This document shows positions 12,401 through 23,231 of a DNA stretch of 64,000 nucleotides, piece after piece. The notes beneath the pieces are model-generated. The model did no database searches and had not been told where the DNA came from. It worked only from the letters and a program-made list of their open reading frames with translations. Source of the DNA: Botryosphaeria dothidea (taxonomy: Eukaryota; Ascomycota; Dothideomycetes; Botryosphaeriales; Botryosphaeriaceae); assembly GCA_011503125.2 (NCBI GenBank), contig WWBZ02000022.1:2418001-2482000 (forward strand). Reading direction: 5' to 3'. How positions within the stretch are numbered: position 1 is the first letter of the stretch; each line of letters opens with the position of its first letter. The position numbers and the translations under genes were made by a program.

Positions 12401-12853
12401 GCGAGTTGTGTCTGGAGGGGTGGCGTCTGCTCGATGACGTTGCTGATGATTTCCGAGGACATTGTGAAGGCGACGGCAATATTCAGATGTTCGACAGCTG
12501 TTGCAACTTGTGGGTTGAGGAAGATTGGTTCTGCAGTGTAGATACCATCCGGCCGCCGAAGAAGGACACCAAGGTTGTCAATGCTGCTCTCGATGACGCC
12601 GAACTCGTCTTCTGCAGGCTCAAGCCATCTGTGTTGGAGGCACTGCTTGTGCAAATACTTGACTGCCTGTAGACATCATCAGCGGGGAATGTATGAGGGG
12701 AGTAGACTGGACCAACCACGCCATGACGATCTTGACCTCCTGACCGGCTGGAAACAATACTCGATGCTCCTGTGCCTTGCTTGGTTTCAGAGACGAGATG
12801 CGGCCTGTTTGAAAACTTGAGAACCGAAGGGGATGCTGGACTGGGTATGTCAT
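9491..12853 (-). CDS. family 2 glycosyltransferase, Cps1/ZtGT2-like polysaccharide synthase
   Basis: Eight exons (12853-12713, 12666-12208, 12155-11823, 11771-11724, 11669-11634, 11551-11467, 11416-11329, 11276-9491) close in phase to 991 residues. The order is a soluble N-terminal domain, an N-terminal membrane segment, then the processive GT-A domain: the PHVTIQMPVYKEGLKG start, NDDG, DSD (554-556), the base aspartate in SEDFD, and ELARW (692-696) in the place of QxxRW. Several C-terminal membrane helices follow. This matches the fungal Cps1 / ZtGT2 family. In Neurospora that family is tied to cell-wall and aerial development; in Zymoseptoria and Fusarium it is tied to hyphal growth on solid surfaces and plant infection. 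The product polysaccharide is unknown. Start choice is open: the ATG at 12853 is in frame with KIVMAWL, the family-like N-terminus. Confidence 0.87.
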
Positions 12854-15185
12854 GGGCAAAATCAGTAGGCTTTGGCAAAGCCATTAGTACCTTGCCACAA
12901 TCACGAATGTGTGTGTATTTCGACTGGAAGAAACCCCTCTAACGAGTGAAAATGAAGGATAAGCAGAAGGAATGCGGAATTTGTTGCAATGAAGCAAGCG
13001 AAAGCGTTGAGCTAAAGTGGGACAGACAAGATGGGATATAAGAGGCACAAGCTGCACCGCTCTCGAGTATGGCGGAATCTGTTGTGACAATAGGGGCTGT
13101 GGCGAGCATCGCCTGCAGGTCTCTGCGACACGTCAGCTTTGATAGCCAGATGATGCAACGGAGGCTACGAAAGTGGTGAGGAAAGCAAATACAGATCGAC
13201 ACAACACGAAGCCCGAAAGTTGCTTTGGTGGCGGTCTGGATCTCATAGCAGCCGTGGTGGTGGAGCTTTCTACACCCATCAGTTCAGCCTCTCCGTGCGC
13301 CACTTGTTGGCTGTGCGAACTCCGATTGCCTGTTCAGGTCGTCGAGAGGCTGAGGGTCCTCGGGCTGGAGATTGACTGTACGCCAAAAGTTGTCCGAAAG
13401 GAGTTGCCGGAATCAGTTTTGATGATTAGCAAACATAGTGACCGATCTGGACATGTTCTTAGCAGCATGGGTAGCACAAGCGTAGCCCGTGACCTTTTCG
13501 TCGCAGGAAGCAGTACGCCCTCAGGCCCGGCATTGACGCCTTGCTACCCAGAGCCAGATTTTGCCACCGAATCCCCTCGATGAGCAGATGGCAGCGGACT
13601 CCAAAAGAAAAAAAAAAATGCGTGGATCACGTTGGAAAATGAGATGCCACTAGTTCTCGGGGGCTGGGTTCAGAGGACAGTGATGGTTATGTTGGTCTTT
13701 CGGCCTGGCGCACTAAGACTGCCACTCTTTGGAAACCTCGCGTAGGAAATTGACCAATGACGGCGATGATTCGGGACTCGGGCAGGAAACTTGATTGGAC
13801 GAACGAGGACGCACGCAGAACGGAAGGTTGGAGCACAAAGGTTGGCTACAGAGATGGACTCGCACGAGCAGGTACGTGTCTCGTAGGACATGATGCCCAG
13901 AGAACGGTAAGACGAGACACTGCGGCTCCAGGATCGGGCGCCTGACAGGGACTGGCTGGTCTCATTACGGAAGGTAACTTATGCAGGCGTCACTATCGTG
14001 GGTGTACTTGGGAGATGGTGAGGTATGAGTGGTTGCTGAGGTCCAAGTGAAGGCGACGCGACGCGTCCTGTAAGCGCGCTCGGACCTTCGTGGAGAACCC
14101 CCGCGTCCTCTACAACACCACTCACTCTTCTTCTCCGTCACCAAAATTCACTTCCCATCTATATTGACTTTCGGATCATGCGTATATCATAGCATTAGTC
14201 AATGTCACTTGCGGCACACACCCATGACCCATGCCTAGGCTCTAGCAGCTGAGCTACACGGTCCCGGGTCTCGCCGCTCACCACGGCCAGACGACAATAA
14301 ATCGCCTGCTTTTTCTTGCATTCAAGTCTATCCTCTGCTGAATCCTACCAACTGCAGTGTCCAGGGAGACCATCAACCCCACTTTGCCTCCTGTTCTGCT
14401 GCAGCCAGCCGGAAAACCCACATGCTTGCGATCAGGGCACGGATATCAATGTTGAAACAGTCTCGGCAGCCTGCAGGAAATTCCAGATCATGGATACATT
14501 CAGCTCCACAGCGTCATGTTCCCATCTCAGCTTCATTTCGAAGAGCTTCGAGGGTGGAAGTTCATTGGGCTGACGCTTTGTAGCGTTACATGTCCGCAAA
14601 GCAGTGCGTTCGGCGATACGCCAACTTTGATCTCACCCATCCACTTACAAGTCACCCACTCTTTCCTTTTGTTGACTATCGTCTGGATCCCGTGGTTCTT
14701 TTTTATCTGATCATGGGACAAGTGACCAAGGGAGGGTGATACATTGCTATTTATGTTTCGGTCCATGTCTTCATACTACCCGGTCCGGGAAGGCTCGCCA
14801 CGCCATTCGCTGCTTGTGCTCCCTCTACTCTGATGTCTACCTCTCCTTTTGAGACGTAATTTCTGCGTCGATGCTTATTCCTGAGGTCTGAGCCTCTGCA
14901 TACTCCCGTATCTAGACAATTTGCCTCTTGCGTCTTTGGCGCTCCCGTTGTCAGTCCAGCTGACACAGAGGATGCTATGGCCACTCCCCCTTCTGATGCG
15001 CTCTTGGGCTCAATTTCATTGCACTTTTGTGGCGGTCGTAGAGACTAAGGGCTAGAAGCCTACTTCAGAGGTCACAAAAACATTGGTCTGTATTCAAAGC
15101 ACTCTGACACTCTTACTTCTGCTCCTTCGCTTTCTTCCAATAACCCCTTCTCCGACCAGCGATTAACAATTAATCTGGTCCAAGA
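12854..15185. other. long intergenic region between GT2 and GH16 genes
   Basis: This is the shared 5' region of two divergent cell-wall genes. The best open frame (13173-13583, plus) has no recognisable motif, no signal peptide and an atypical composition, so I do not call it. A CT-rich stretch (about 14560-15180), including tracts just before the GH16 start, looks like a fungal promoter/5' leader. A D-arm-like motif near 14240-14265 is discussed under the rejected items. Confidence 0.5.
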
Positions 15186-16909
15186 ATGGCAGATGAACTG
15201 CATTTCCATACTGTTGCAGGCCAAAGGCACTTGGCTGGAGGCACCGAGGAGGGTTCTTCGGAGGGCCAACAACCCCGTGCTTTCTCCTCAAGCTCTCAAC
15301 AATCTTCTGAGAACCCCTTCGCCACACCATATGGCCTCAGCCGTTCTCAGAGCCGCGGTGCGAGCATCGTCAGCTCACAACGCACGCCGCTCTCTGGACG
15401 TCAGAATTCAAACTCTGGTATCTCACCAAAGAATCTACCTCATGTCGCTCATGCTGATGATTTCAATTCTGCAGTCTTTCATCCGGAGGCAGCACGCCAA
15501 CGGAAATTCAAGAGTACGCGGTTGAGACCCGGAGAGTACGCCATCGCTTACAGCCGTTTTCTGTCCAGCGCCACTGACCGCGACCAGGTACGACGAGAAG
15601 CCATGGGTGCACGAAAAGAGCCCAAAGAAGAAGTGGGAAAAGTTCATCTTCTGGGGTGGCATCATTTTTGGATTTGTCATAGGCGGCGTGATCTGCTTCT
15701 TGTCATGGATCAACGTGATGAACGGAGAAGTGAGTACGGCGCCGGACCGGTGCAACCTGATTCCAGACGAGAGACTAACGGACGTACAACCAAGTTCTGC
15801 CTCATGTTCGAAGATGACTTCCACGTCGGTATCGACGACGGCACGTGGAACTTTGAGATACAGCGTGGCGGCTTCGGCACAGGCTCCTTCGAATGGACGA
15901 CTGACGACCCGAAGAACATTTTTACCGATGCCGAGGGCCTACATATCGTACCGACCCTGACCACGGAGAGCACAGACATCACCCTTGATGAAATGTACGA
16001 CAACTATGTCGTGAACCTCACAACAGACGGCACCTGCACCCATCCGCGGCTAGACATCGACTCTTGCTCCATCCGCAGCAACAAGACTGCCGGAACCATC
16101 ATCAACCCGGTCCGCAGCGCGCGCATCAACACAAAAGGCAAGAAAACCATCAAATATGGCAAGGTCGAAGTGGTCGCCAAGATGCCCAAGGGCTCCTGGC
16201 TCTGGCCGGCCATCTGGATGATGCCCGACGCCGACGTCTACGGGCAGTGGCCGCGCAGCGGCGAGATCGACATTGCAGAGAGCAGGGGCAACTACGGCGA
16301 CGACTACACGGACGGCAGGGACAGCGTGATAAGCGCGTTGCACTGGGGTCCGTTGCCCGAAGCGGACGCGTTCTACAAGACGGCCGGGAAGCACAACGTC
16401 CGGCGCACAGACTACAGTGAAGCGTTCCACACGTACGGGCTCGAGTGGACGGAGGACTACCTCTTCACGTACCTGGACAGCCGTTTATTGGTAAGACGTC
16501 TCATTCCCGCAGATGCACACTCACAACGCGGGAATCGACGTGCTGACATGGGCCAACACAGCAAATCTTCTTCATCAAGTTCAACCACGGCTACTCGCAC
16601 ATGTGGGACCGCGGACGGTTCGGCGAGAAGAAGATCAACAAGTCAGCCCTCTTCGACCCATGGTCGCAGACGGGCCGGCCCAACACGCCGTTCGACCAGA
16701 GCTTCTACCTGATCCTCAACGTGGCCGTCGGCGGCACCAACGGCTTCTTCGAGGACGGCGTCGCCAACAAGCCGTGGGTCGACGCCAGCTACAATGCGCC
16801 CAAGGAGTTCTTCGACGCCCGGCAGCTGTGGATGCCGACCTGGCCGAACGGGGCCGACGGCGGCATGACGGTGCGCAGCGTGAAGATGTGGAGGCAGGGG
16901 AAGTGCTGA
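15186..16909 (+). CDS. membrane-anchored GH16 beta-glucanase-like protein
   Basis: Exons 15186-15535, 15588-15729, 15795-16490 and 16562-16909 give 511 residues. The N-terminal 115 residues are cytosolic, Ser/Gln/Arg-rich and disordered. A basic KKKWEK then precedes one hydrophobic helix (about 136-158), making a type II membrane protein with the catalytic domain outside. The GH16 domain starts at FCLMFEDDF. It carries the ExDxxE active site as GEIDIAES (E321 nucleophile, D323, E326 acid/base). Conserved WLWPAIWMMP, ALHWGP and FHTYGLEW precede it or follow it, and LILNVAVGG lies near the end. Family members hydrolyse or remodel beta-1,3(4)-glucans; the topology suggests a role in the fungus's own wall. 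It differs from Kre6/Skn1 by sequence, although the topology is similar. Confidence 0.92.
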
Positions 16910-19648
16910 CTTGACATCCGACTTGCTAGTGCGGCTGTAATCTGTCGGTCATCGATATGCGTCCTCGCATCTCTTACTCCAGTTGTTCTATCGCTTCATA
17001 GTAGATGATAAAATGCCAACATGCTTTATCGATCTCGTGTTCGTCGGGTCGCGTCGCGGCGATCAGGGACGCGGCTTGATTGTTCGACGAAAACCCATGT
17101 GCTTAACACGAACACGTCTGCTCGAACGCTGTCAATACGATACCTGTTCCCAACATGATAAAAGACCCCCATTGGCGCCAACGCACCCATACAACCGTCG
17201 CTATTGCATGGGAACGAAAGAGTACTCATGTTGCGATCAGGAGACGAGTGCCTGGGTAGCATCCACGCGATAGAAAAGAAATATCGCCATGCTTCCTCCG
17301 AGGAAGAAAAGGGACTCGGATGTGTCCACGAGCTAGTGGAAGAAGTGCTATTTACGGAGCGAGTGCTTATCTTTCGGGGATGATGCAGCAATATGCATGC
17401 ACGGCGCATGACTCGTCGGTGGCTCACCCCGCGAGGCGGCCGCTATGCGGGATGCGGTCATCCTCCGCACTCAGCCCCCAAAGGACGCAATTTTTTTTCC
17501 TCTATCGCAGCCTTGCTCCGGGTGGCGAGAACGGCGAAGTCACAGAAGCTTGTGGCTGCTCAGAAAGGCGATGGTGGATTGCGCAAGTAGCGTGTTTTTT
17601 CGACATTGCGTGCGCGCCGTTGCAACCCGGCGGTAGCGCGGAGACCGAACGGAACTAAAGTCAAAAAGAGTACGACCAGCGCTACTCAATGCTACGTCGA
17701 AAAAAAAAAAACATCAGGACTCAACCTTAGCGACAGGCTTACACGCCGGTTCGGCACCGGGCGAAACGGCGGTGGCTACCACGCCGTCTAGACCGCCCAC
17801 GGCGCCTGGAGCCCTTGTGGCGGAGGCCAGCGGGGAGAGGCGACATTAGCCCCACTTACCTCAATGAGAAATGCGGGCACTGCGAACGAGAGGGAGGAGT
17901 GGAAGAGTATTGGTGGGGGAAAGGAAGGCTACTGCAGGTTGCATTGGGTTTTGATTAAATGCTGACGGGTGCTGGATAAACGTGCAGGAAACACGAACAA
18001 GGGAAATTGCTTGTGTTGACCGAGTGCTGCCAGGCAGAGACGTTCGAAAGCGTGAGAGGTGACAGATAGGGTTGGGAGTGATTGCGCTCAGTGGGGTGAT
18101 CGGGAGGGAGTGGTAGCCAGATTTGATAGTAGCTGGGAATTGCTGCAGGTGTATTGTCGCTTCTGTATATGCTTTTACTCACTGGGGCGATAAGGAGCGA
18201 CAGAAGGATTCTTGGAGATGGTCAGGCGTAATTGAAGGAGTGATTCGATATACCATGAAATGGAAGGGGTGCGTGGAGCGTGACGGGGCGGGCTGAAGAG
18301 GTGGGAGAAATGGACGGCAGGATGGACGCCCTGTGGGGACTGATGAAGAGGATATACGAGCGAGGGAGCGCCATCTTCTTCAGCGTCGGCGGCAAGCGGC
18401 TCTTCAAACGGCAAGCGGCCGGCTAAAGGGACGGCGTGTTTGCTGTAAATTGACTATCGCGAGCGGGCACAAGCGAGCGGCGGCAGAGTTGATGACGCGA
18501 AGGAGGGGCCAGGCAAGAGCGGGTCGGCAGGCGGCAGAGAGAGTGCATCCAAATTAAGCACGATGAGAGTCGAGGATGAAAAGCGGAAATTCGATAGTCG
18601 CTCCGAGGATGGCAGGTGGCAGGCTAGCGGAGCAAACATGGCCTTGGCCTGCCAATCGCCAGCACCGCAGACTTTTTTTCCCGGCCGCCTGCAGATACTA
18701 CGCCGCGTGCCCTCCGCATGGCAGCCGCAGCCCCAGCTCTGAATTCATGCACCACCCTGTCGTGGCACAAGCTCAGCCCAGGACGAACAAGCACGAGCAC
18801 GGCGCCGTGGATGGATCCGTATGGAAGAAGCGGTGCATGTCTCCTCCTCGGGCAGCAAGCAGAAGCAGCAGCCGCGCGGTGTGAAGACAGATGAAAGCAG
18901 AGCCGCGAGCTGGCGGGTTTGCATCCATCCGCATCCCTGCCGATTTGCGCAAGCGAGCGGCGCTCTTGCTCGACCCGGCGCCAACCTTCCGCCTCCTCTA
19001 ATCATCCTCTCCCGTATCCCAGCGCCATCCACATCCATCGTTCCCTTAGCCATCGAAGGCCTGCCGTGTCCCCCGCGCTTTGCTCCCGGCTACCACGTCG
19101 ACCCGCCGGAATGCCACGCCTCGCGAGGCACTCTCGTGTTGCGCCCGAAAGCCACCAAGATAGCCCTACAGCCCGCTGCAGCCTACAATATCCCCAAATG
19201 TCGTCTGACTCGATAGTCCTCTGCACCGACAAGCCTTTGGCCGGGGGTGCCATGTCGTTTCTAGATCCGAATCTGGCTCAGGGCTGAGCAGCCCGTCAGC
19301 ATCGACCGCTCAGAGCCCTGCTGAGAGGTGGAGAGCAGCCTCCTCTGCTCTTCGGTCAGCACAAGTCCATCACCTGTGCTCGTTCCTGGCCTGATATGAT
19401 ACCAGTTAAGGCCTAGCCTCCGCTTTGTGCTCGTGTCTCTCTGTGCCTATCGCCCACTATCGCCTGTGCCGGCCCGCTGTATAAACACTGTCTCTCTCCG
19501 CCGTCGCTTCCAGCTCCTGACCAGGTCCAAACGCACTTCTCCCGCTAAGGTTGTAAGAAGCAATACATTTCCTCCTCGCTTCCCAGCTAGATTTGCTTGG
19601 CCTCCTCCCTTGGTACCTGATCCGTCCCGGGGAAGGCAAGACGCAGCA
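16910..19648. other. 2.7-kb intergenic region upstream of the AA5 oxidase
   Basis: No open frame here has a recognisable domain. Several frames are Arg/Ser/Pro-rich shadows of GC-rich sequence. The span is unusually long for this window. The last 250 bases contain a TATA-like box and CT-rich tracts typical of a fungal core promoter. The rest may be extended regulatory DNA, an undetected noncoding RNA or decayed sequence. Confidence 0.45.
19480..19485 (+). promoter_or_regulatory. TATA-like box upstream of AA5 gene
   Basis: TATAAA lies 164 bases before the proposed ATG at 19649 and is followed by CT-rich sequence (CTCTCTCC and similar). The position is compatible with a fungal core promoter. 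Confidence 0.35.
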
Positions 19649-22619
19649 ATGGCGCCATCAATGAATGCACCCTTAAATTGGGTGCGCTCGTCTGTTCAGC
19701 TTTTGTTTCTTTTTTCGTCTGTACGTGTACGCCCCTATCGCAGCTGCGACTGGTCGTTCCTGCGCTTCTGTTTTTGCCGGCTGAAGGCTAAATTGACGGG
19801 CGTCTAAAACAGTTCTCGACGCTCTTGGCCGACGCGCGTTATATCGAAGTCAACAACAAGCGACAGGAAGCTACACCTACTTCGACAGCAATCTCGACGG
19901 CTGCTCCCGCTTGTCCCGGCTCCGACGGCGTCACTTACCAGCTTTCCAGTGGATCCACCTTTCTCATTGAGTGCAGCGTCGACCGCGTTGCCAATGATCT
20001 GAAGCTTGTTGACCCTGTCGCCAACTTTGCCGCCTGCATCCAGGCCTGCGACACTACTGCAAACTGCAAAGATGTCTCCTACACCGGGGGTACGGGCGGC
20101 GGTGCTTGCTATCTGAAGTCCGCCGCGGGCACCGTTTCTACCAACGCGGGCGTCTGGGGAGCTAAACTGGTCGCCAAGGGATCTGCTGCATCTTCTTCGG
20201 CTGCCGCATCGTCGACTGCTCCGCCTTCCGGCAGTGCGTCTGCAAGCGCCAGCTCTACGTCCGCCAGGGCGCCTTCCGCTAGCGTACCCGCTGGCTGGGA
20301 GTCCAAGGGTTGTTACGTCGACAGCGTCAATGCCAGAATTATGAACAACCTGCAGCCGGATGATGCCGACCAGACCGTTGAGAGTTGTGTTAACACCTGC
20401 ATTGGCCTGGGCCACACGGTGGCAGGCATGGAATATGGTGTGCAATGGTACGTGCAGAAATCCGGATATCATTCTCGAATTTCACATGCTAAAATTTCCC
20501 CAGTTTCTGTGACGATTTTCTCCGGAACGGCGCTCAGGAGGCCGATGCAGGTGACTGCAACATGAACTGCCCTGGTGATTCAACAGAAAAGTGTGGTGCT
20601 GGATCCAGAGTGTCAATCTGGTCCAACGCCGATCTGAAGGTTTACCAGCCTCCGGCGGCTCAGAACACCAGCCTTCCCGGCAGCTGGGAGTATGTCGGTT
20701 GTCTCATGGATAGTGCTACGGCTCGCGTCTTCCAGTACGAGCTGGTTCTTGATAATAACAACACCGCCGAGAACTGTCTCTCGCAATGTTCTGACTACGG
20801 GTACGCTCACGGTGGAATGGAGTATGGCAACCAGTGCTTCTGCGGCGACCAGGCAGATATCGATGCGGCCGGTGCCGAGCTTCAACCCGAATCTGACTGC
20901 AACATGGCGTGCTCCGGTAATGCTACGTACATCTGCGGCGCTGGAAACCGTATCAGCTATTACAGATGGAGCCAGGAGGACCCGCTTTACGTCTGGCATT
21001 ACCCGCAGGGTGCCGATGCGGGTTCATACGAACTTCTCATTGGTGGTGTTGTCATTCCTCTCGTCAGTGTTCCTGCGCGTAACGGAAAGGTTGTCTTTGT
21101 CGAAAAGTACGGGACCGGCCCTCCCAACAGCACTGGCGCGTACGAACTGGATCCGAGCTTGATCAATGACTTTGACGCGGCGTGGAGGACCATGCATGTC
21201 AAGACCGATGTTTTCTGCTCCGGTGGCGTCACCTTGCCAGATAGGGCAGGCCGTATCCTCAATGTTGGTGGCTGGTCTGCCGATTCCCTGTATGGTGTCC
21301 GTGTGTATTGGCCCAACGGCGAACCTGGAACAGCCGGTACGAATGATTGGGAAGAGAACTACAGTGAACTTGCCCTGCAGGCTGGTCGTTGGTACCCCTC
21401 GGCTATGGTATTAGCCAACGGATCGGTTCTGGTTGTTGGCGGCATGGATGGTTCCAACGGTAACGCTGTCCCGAACATGGAGGTTGTGCCCAAGCCCGCA
21501 GGTGGGAACCTGGTTTATGCCGACTATCTCCTCCGCACTCACCCTTATAGCACGTACCCATTCCTGGCTGTCTTACCCAGCGGTGGTATTTTCATTTCAT
21601 ACTACAATGAGGCACGCATCTTGGACGAGAACACTCTCCAGACAATTGCGACTCTGCCCAACATTCCTGGTGCCGTCAACAGACCTGACGGAGGCCGTAC
21701 CTATCCTTTCGAAGGCACCACCGTGCTCTTTCCCCAGCATGCTCCTTACACCGACCCTCTCAGGGTGCTCATCTGCGGTGGCTCCGCCCCTGGACAGGCA
21801 CCTGGTCTCGACAACTGCGCCCACATGACCCCTGATGCACCAGAAGACGGCTGGACCCTCGAGCGTATGCCCAGCAAGCGCGTCATGAGCTGCATGACCG
21901 CCCTCCCCGACGGAACCTACCTGATCCTCAATGGCGCCGGCAGGGGCGAAGCCGGCTTCGGCTTGGCCACGGGCCCCAACCTCAACGCCGTGCTGTACGA
22001 CCCGTCGAAGCCGCTGCACCAGCGCTTCAGCGTCATGGCCAACACGACGGTCGCGCGCATGTACCACAGCGAAGCGACCCTCATGGACGATGGCCGCGTC
22101 ATCGTCTCCGGCAGCGATCCGCAAGACGACCGCTACCCGCAAGAGTACCGCGTCGAGGTCTTCAGCCCGCCCTACATCCTGTCGGGCGCCGCGCGCCCCG
22201 AGTTCACGCTCGCGTCGGACGACTGGGCCTACGGCAGCACCAACATCATCACCGTCTCTGGCGCGTCCGGCAGCGTGCGCGTCTCCCTGCTCGGCTCCGT
22301 CGTGTCCACCCACGGCAACAGCATGGGCCAGCGCACCATCTTCCCCGCCGTCTCGTGCTCCGGCACCACCTGCACCGTCACCGCCCCGCCCAACAAGCAC
22401 GTCTGCCCGCCCGGCTGGTTCCAGATGTTCGTGCTGGACGGCCCGACCCCGTCTCACGCCAAGTGGGTGCGCATCGGTGGCGATCCCAGTGAGCTGGGCA
22501 ACTGGCCGCCGTACGACGACTTCACCCAGCCCGGCTTGGGCGCGACGTTGCCGGTGAACGGAGCGGCGGCACAGAGCAGGCTGGCGTCGAATGTGACGAG
22601 GAGAGATTTCGATATCTGA
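19649..22619 (+). CDS. WSC-domain glyoxal oxidase (AA5_1 copper radical oxidase)
   Basis: Exons 19649-19720, 19813-20447 and 20504-22619 yield 940 residues. Exon 1 supplies most of a signal peptide, which is why I start here and not at the downstream ATG. Domains in order: a Cys-containing PAN-like region (about 55-140), a Ser/Ala-rich linker, two WSC domains (about 155-260 and 265-370; motifs GCYVDS/GCLMDS, MEYGNQCFCG), then the seven-bladed glyoxal-oxidase domain and a C-terminal DUF1929. Copper-radical residues align: Cys474 in VFCSGG and Tyr533 in RWYPS (thioether pair), Tyr756-His757 in MYHSE, and His839 in STHGNSMGQ. These secreted enzymes oxidise aldehydes to acids and release H2O2, for example during lignocellulose attack. 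WSC domains bind cell-wall glycan, so the enzyme may be wall-anchored. Confidence 0.94.
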
Positions 22620-23231
22620 GGATTGATATCTGTCTAGAGTTAGTATGGGAGAGTGAGGTACATATCATGCATACACCAAACGGATAATTTCTATTGTCTA
22701 TTTCGTACACATAGCGGAATCTATACCTTTTTTGAGTCATAACATCATGCTTCTATATCTATTACCTGTTCTGTCACCTTCAATACGTGCCCACGAATAC
22801 TTGACGTCAAATATCATCCAATCAAGAAGCGGTCGGAAGACATCCTGATCCCATAAAATACTCCATCTTTTAAGCCAATGGCGCTCTGAAGACTAACAGT
22901 CATCCGTAAAGTTCCTCACCAAGCATATCACAGACCGCGACACAGTAGTAAAGATTCGAGCTCGTAAGAGATGCAATGCTTGCTAAATAGCCATGCATAT
23001 CCCTATTTCCTAACTCCAACTACTCTCTATGCAATGTCATACCCCTCTGCTGCGCAAAAAAGCAAAACAGTTCAACCCACGTTGAAAACCACGCAGTCCA
23101 TGCAACTGAATCAGTCCTTGTAGTCCGTCAAAAAGAAAGAAAAAAAAAGACTTTGTTCCAAATGCACCCCTCTCAGCAAAATATCCCCCATATATATGCA
23201 TGTATCCACCTTCCCCCTGATCTCCCGCCCA
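22620..23231. other. convergent 3' intergenic region
   Basis: This is 3'-flank between the AA5 and ELG1 genes, AT-richer on the left and CT-rich on the right. No gene is seen; it should contain both polyadenylation regions. Confidence 0.5.

Noticed and set aside
13173..13583. 136-codon plus-strand frame between GT2 and GH16
   Set aside because: No motif, no signal peptide, no splice-supported extension. Not distinguishable from chance.
14225..14290. tRNA D-arm/box A-like sequence on the minus strand (TAGCTCAGCTGCTAGAGC)
   Set aside because: No box B (GGTTCGAxTCC) or T-arm follows within tRNA distance, and no acceptor stem could be paired. A chance match or remnant.
18745..19287. Overlapping frames on both strands upstream of AA5
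   Set aside because: Compositionally biased, mutually overlapping and without motifs; they look like GC-rich promoter sequence.
21597..22457. 286-codon minus-strand frame
   Set aside because: Antisense shadow of the AA5 catalytic domain in GC-rich codons.
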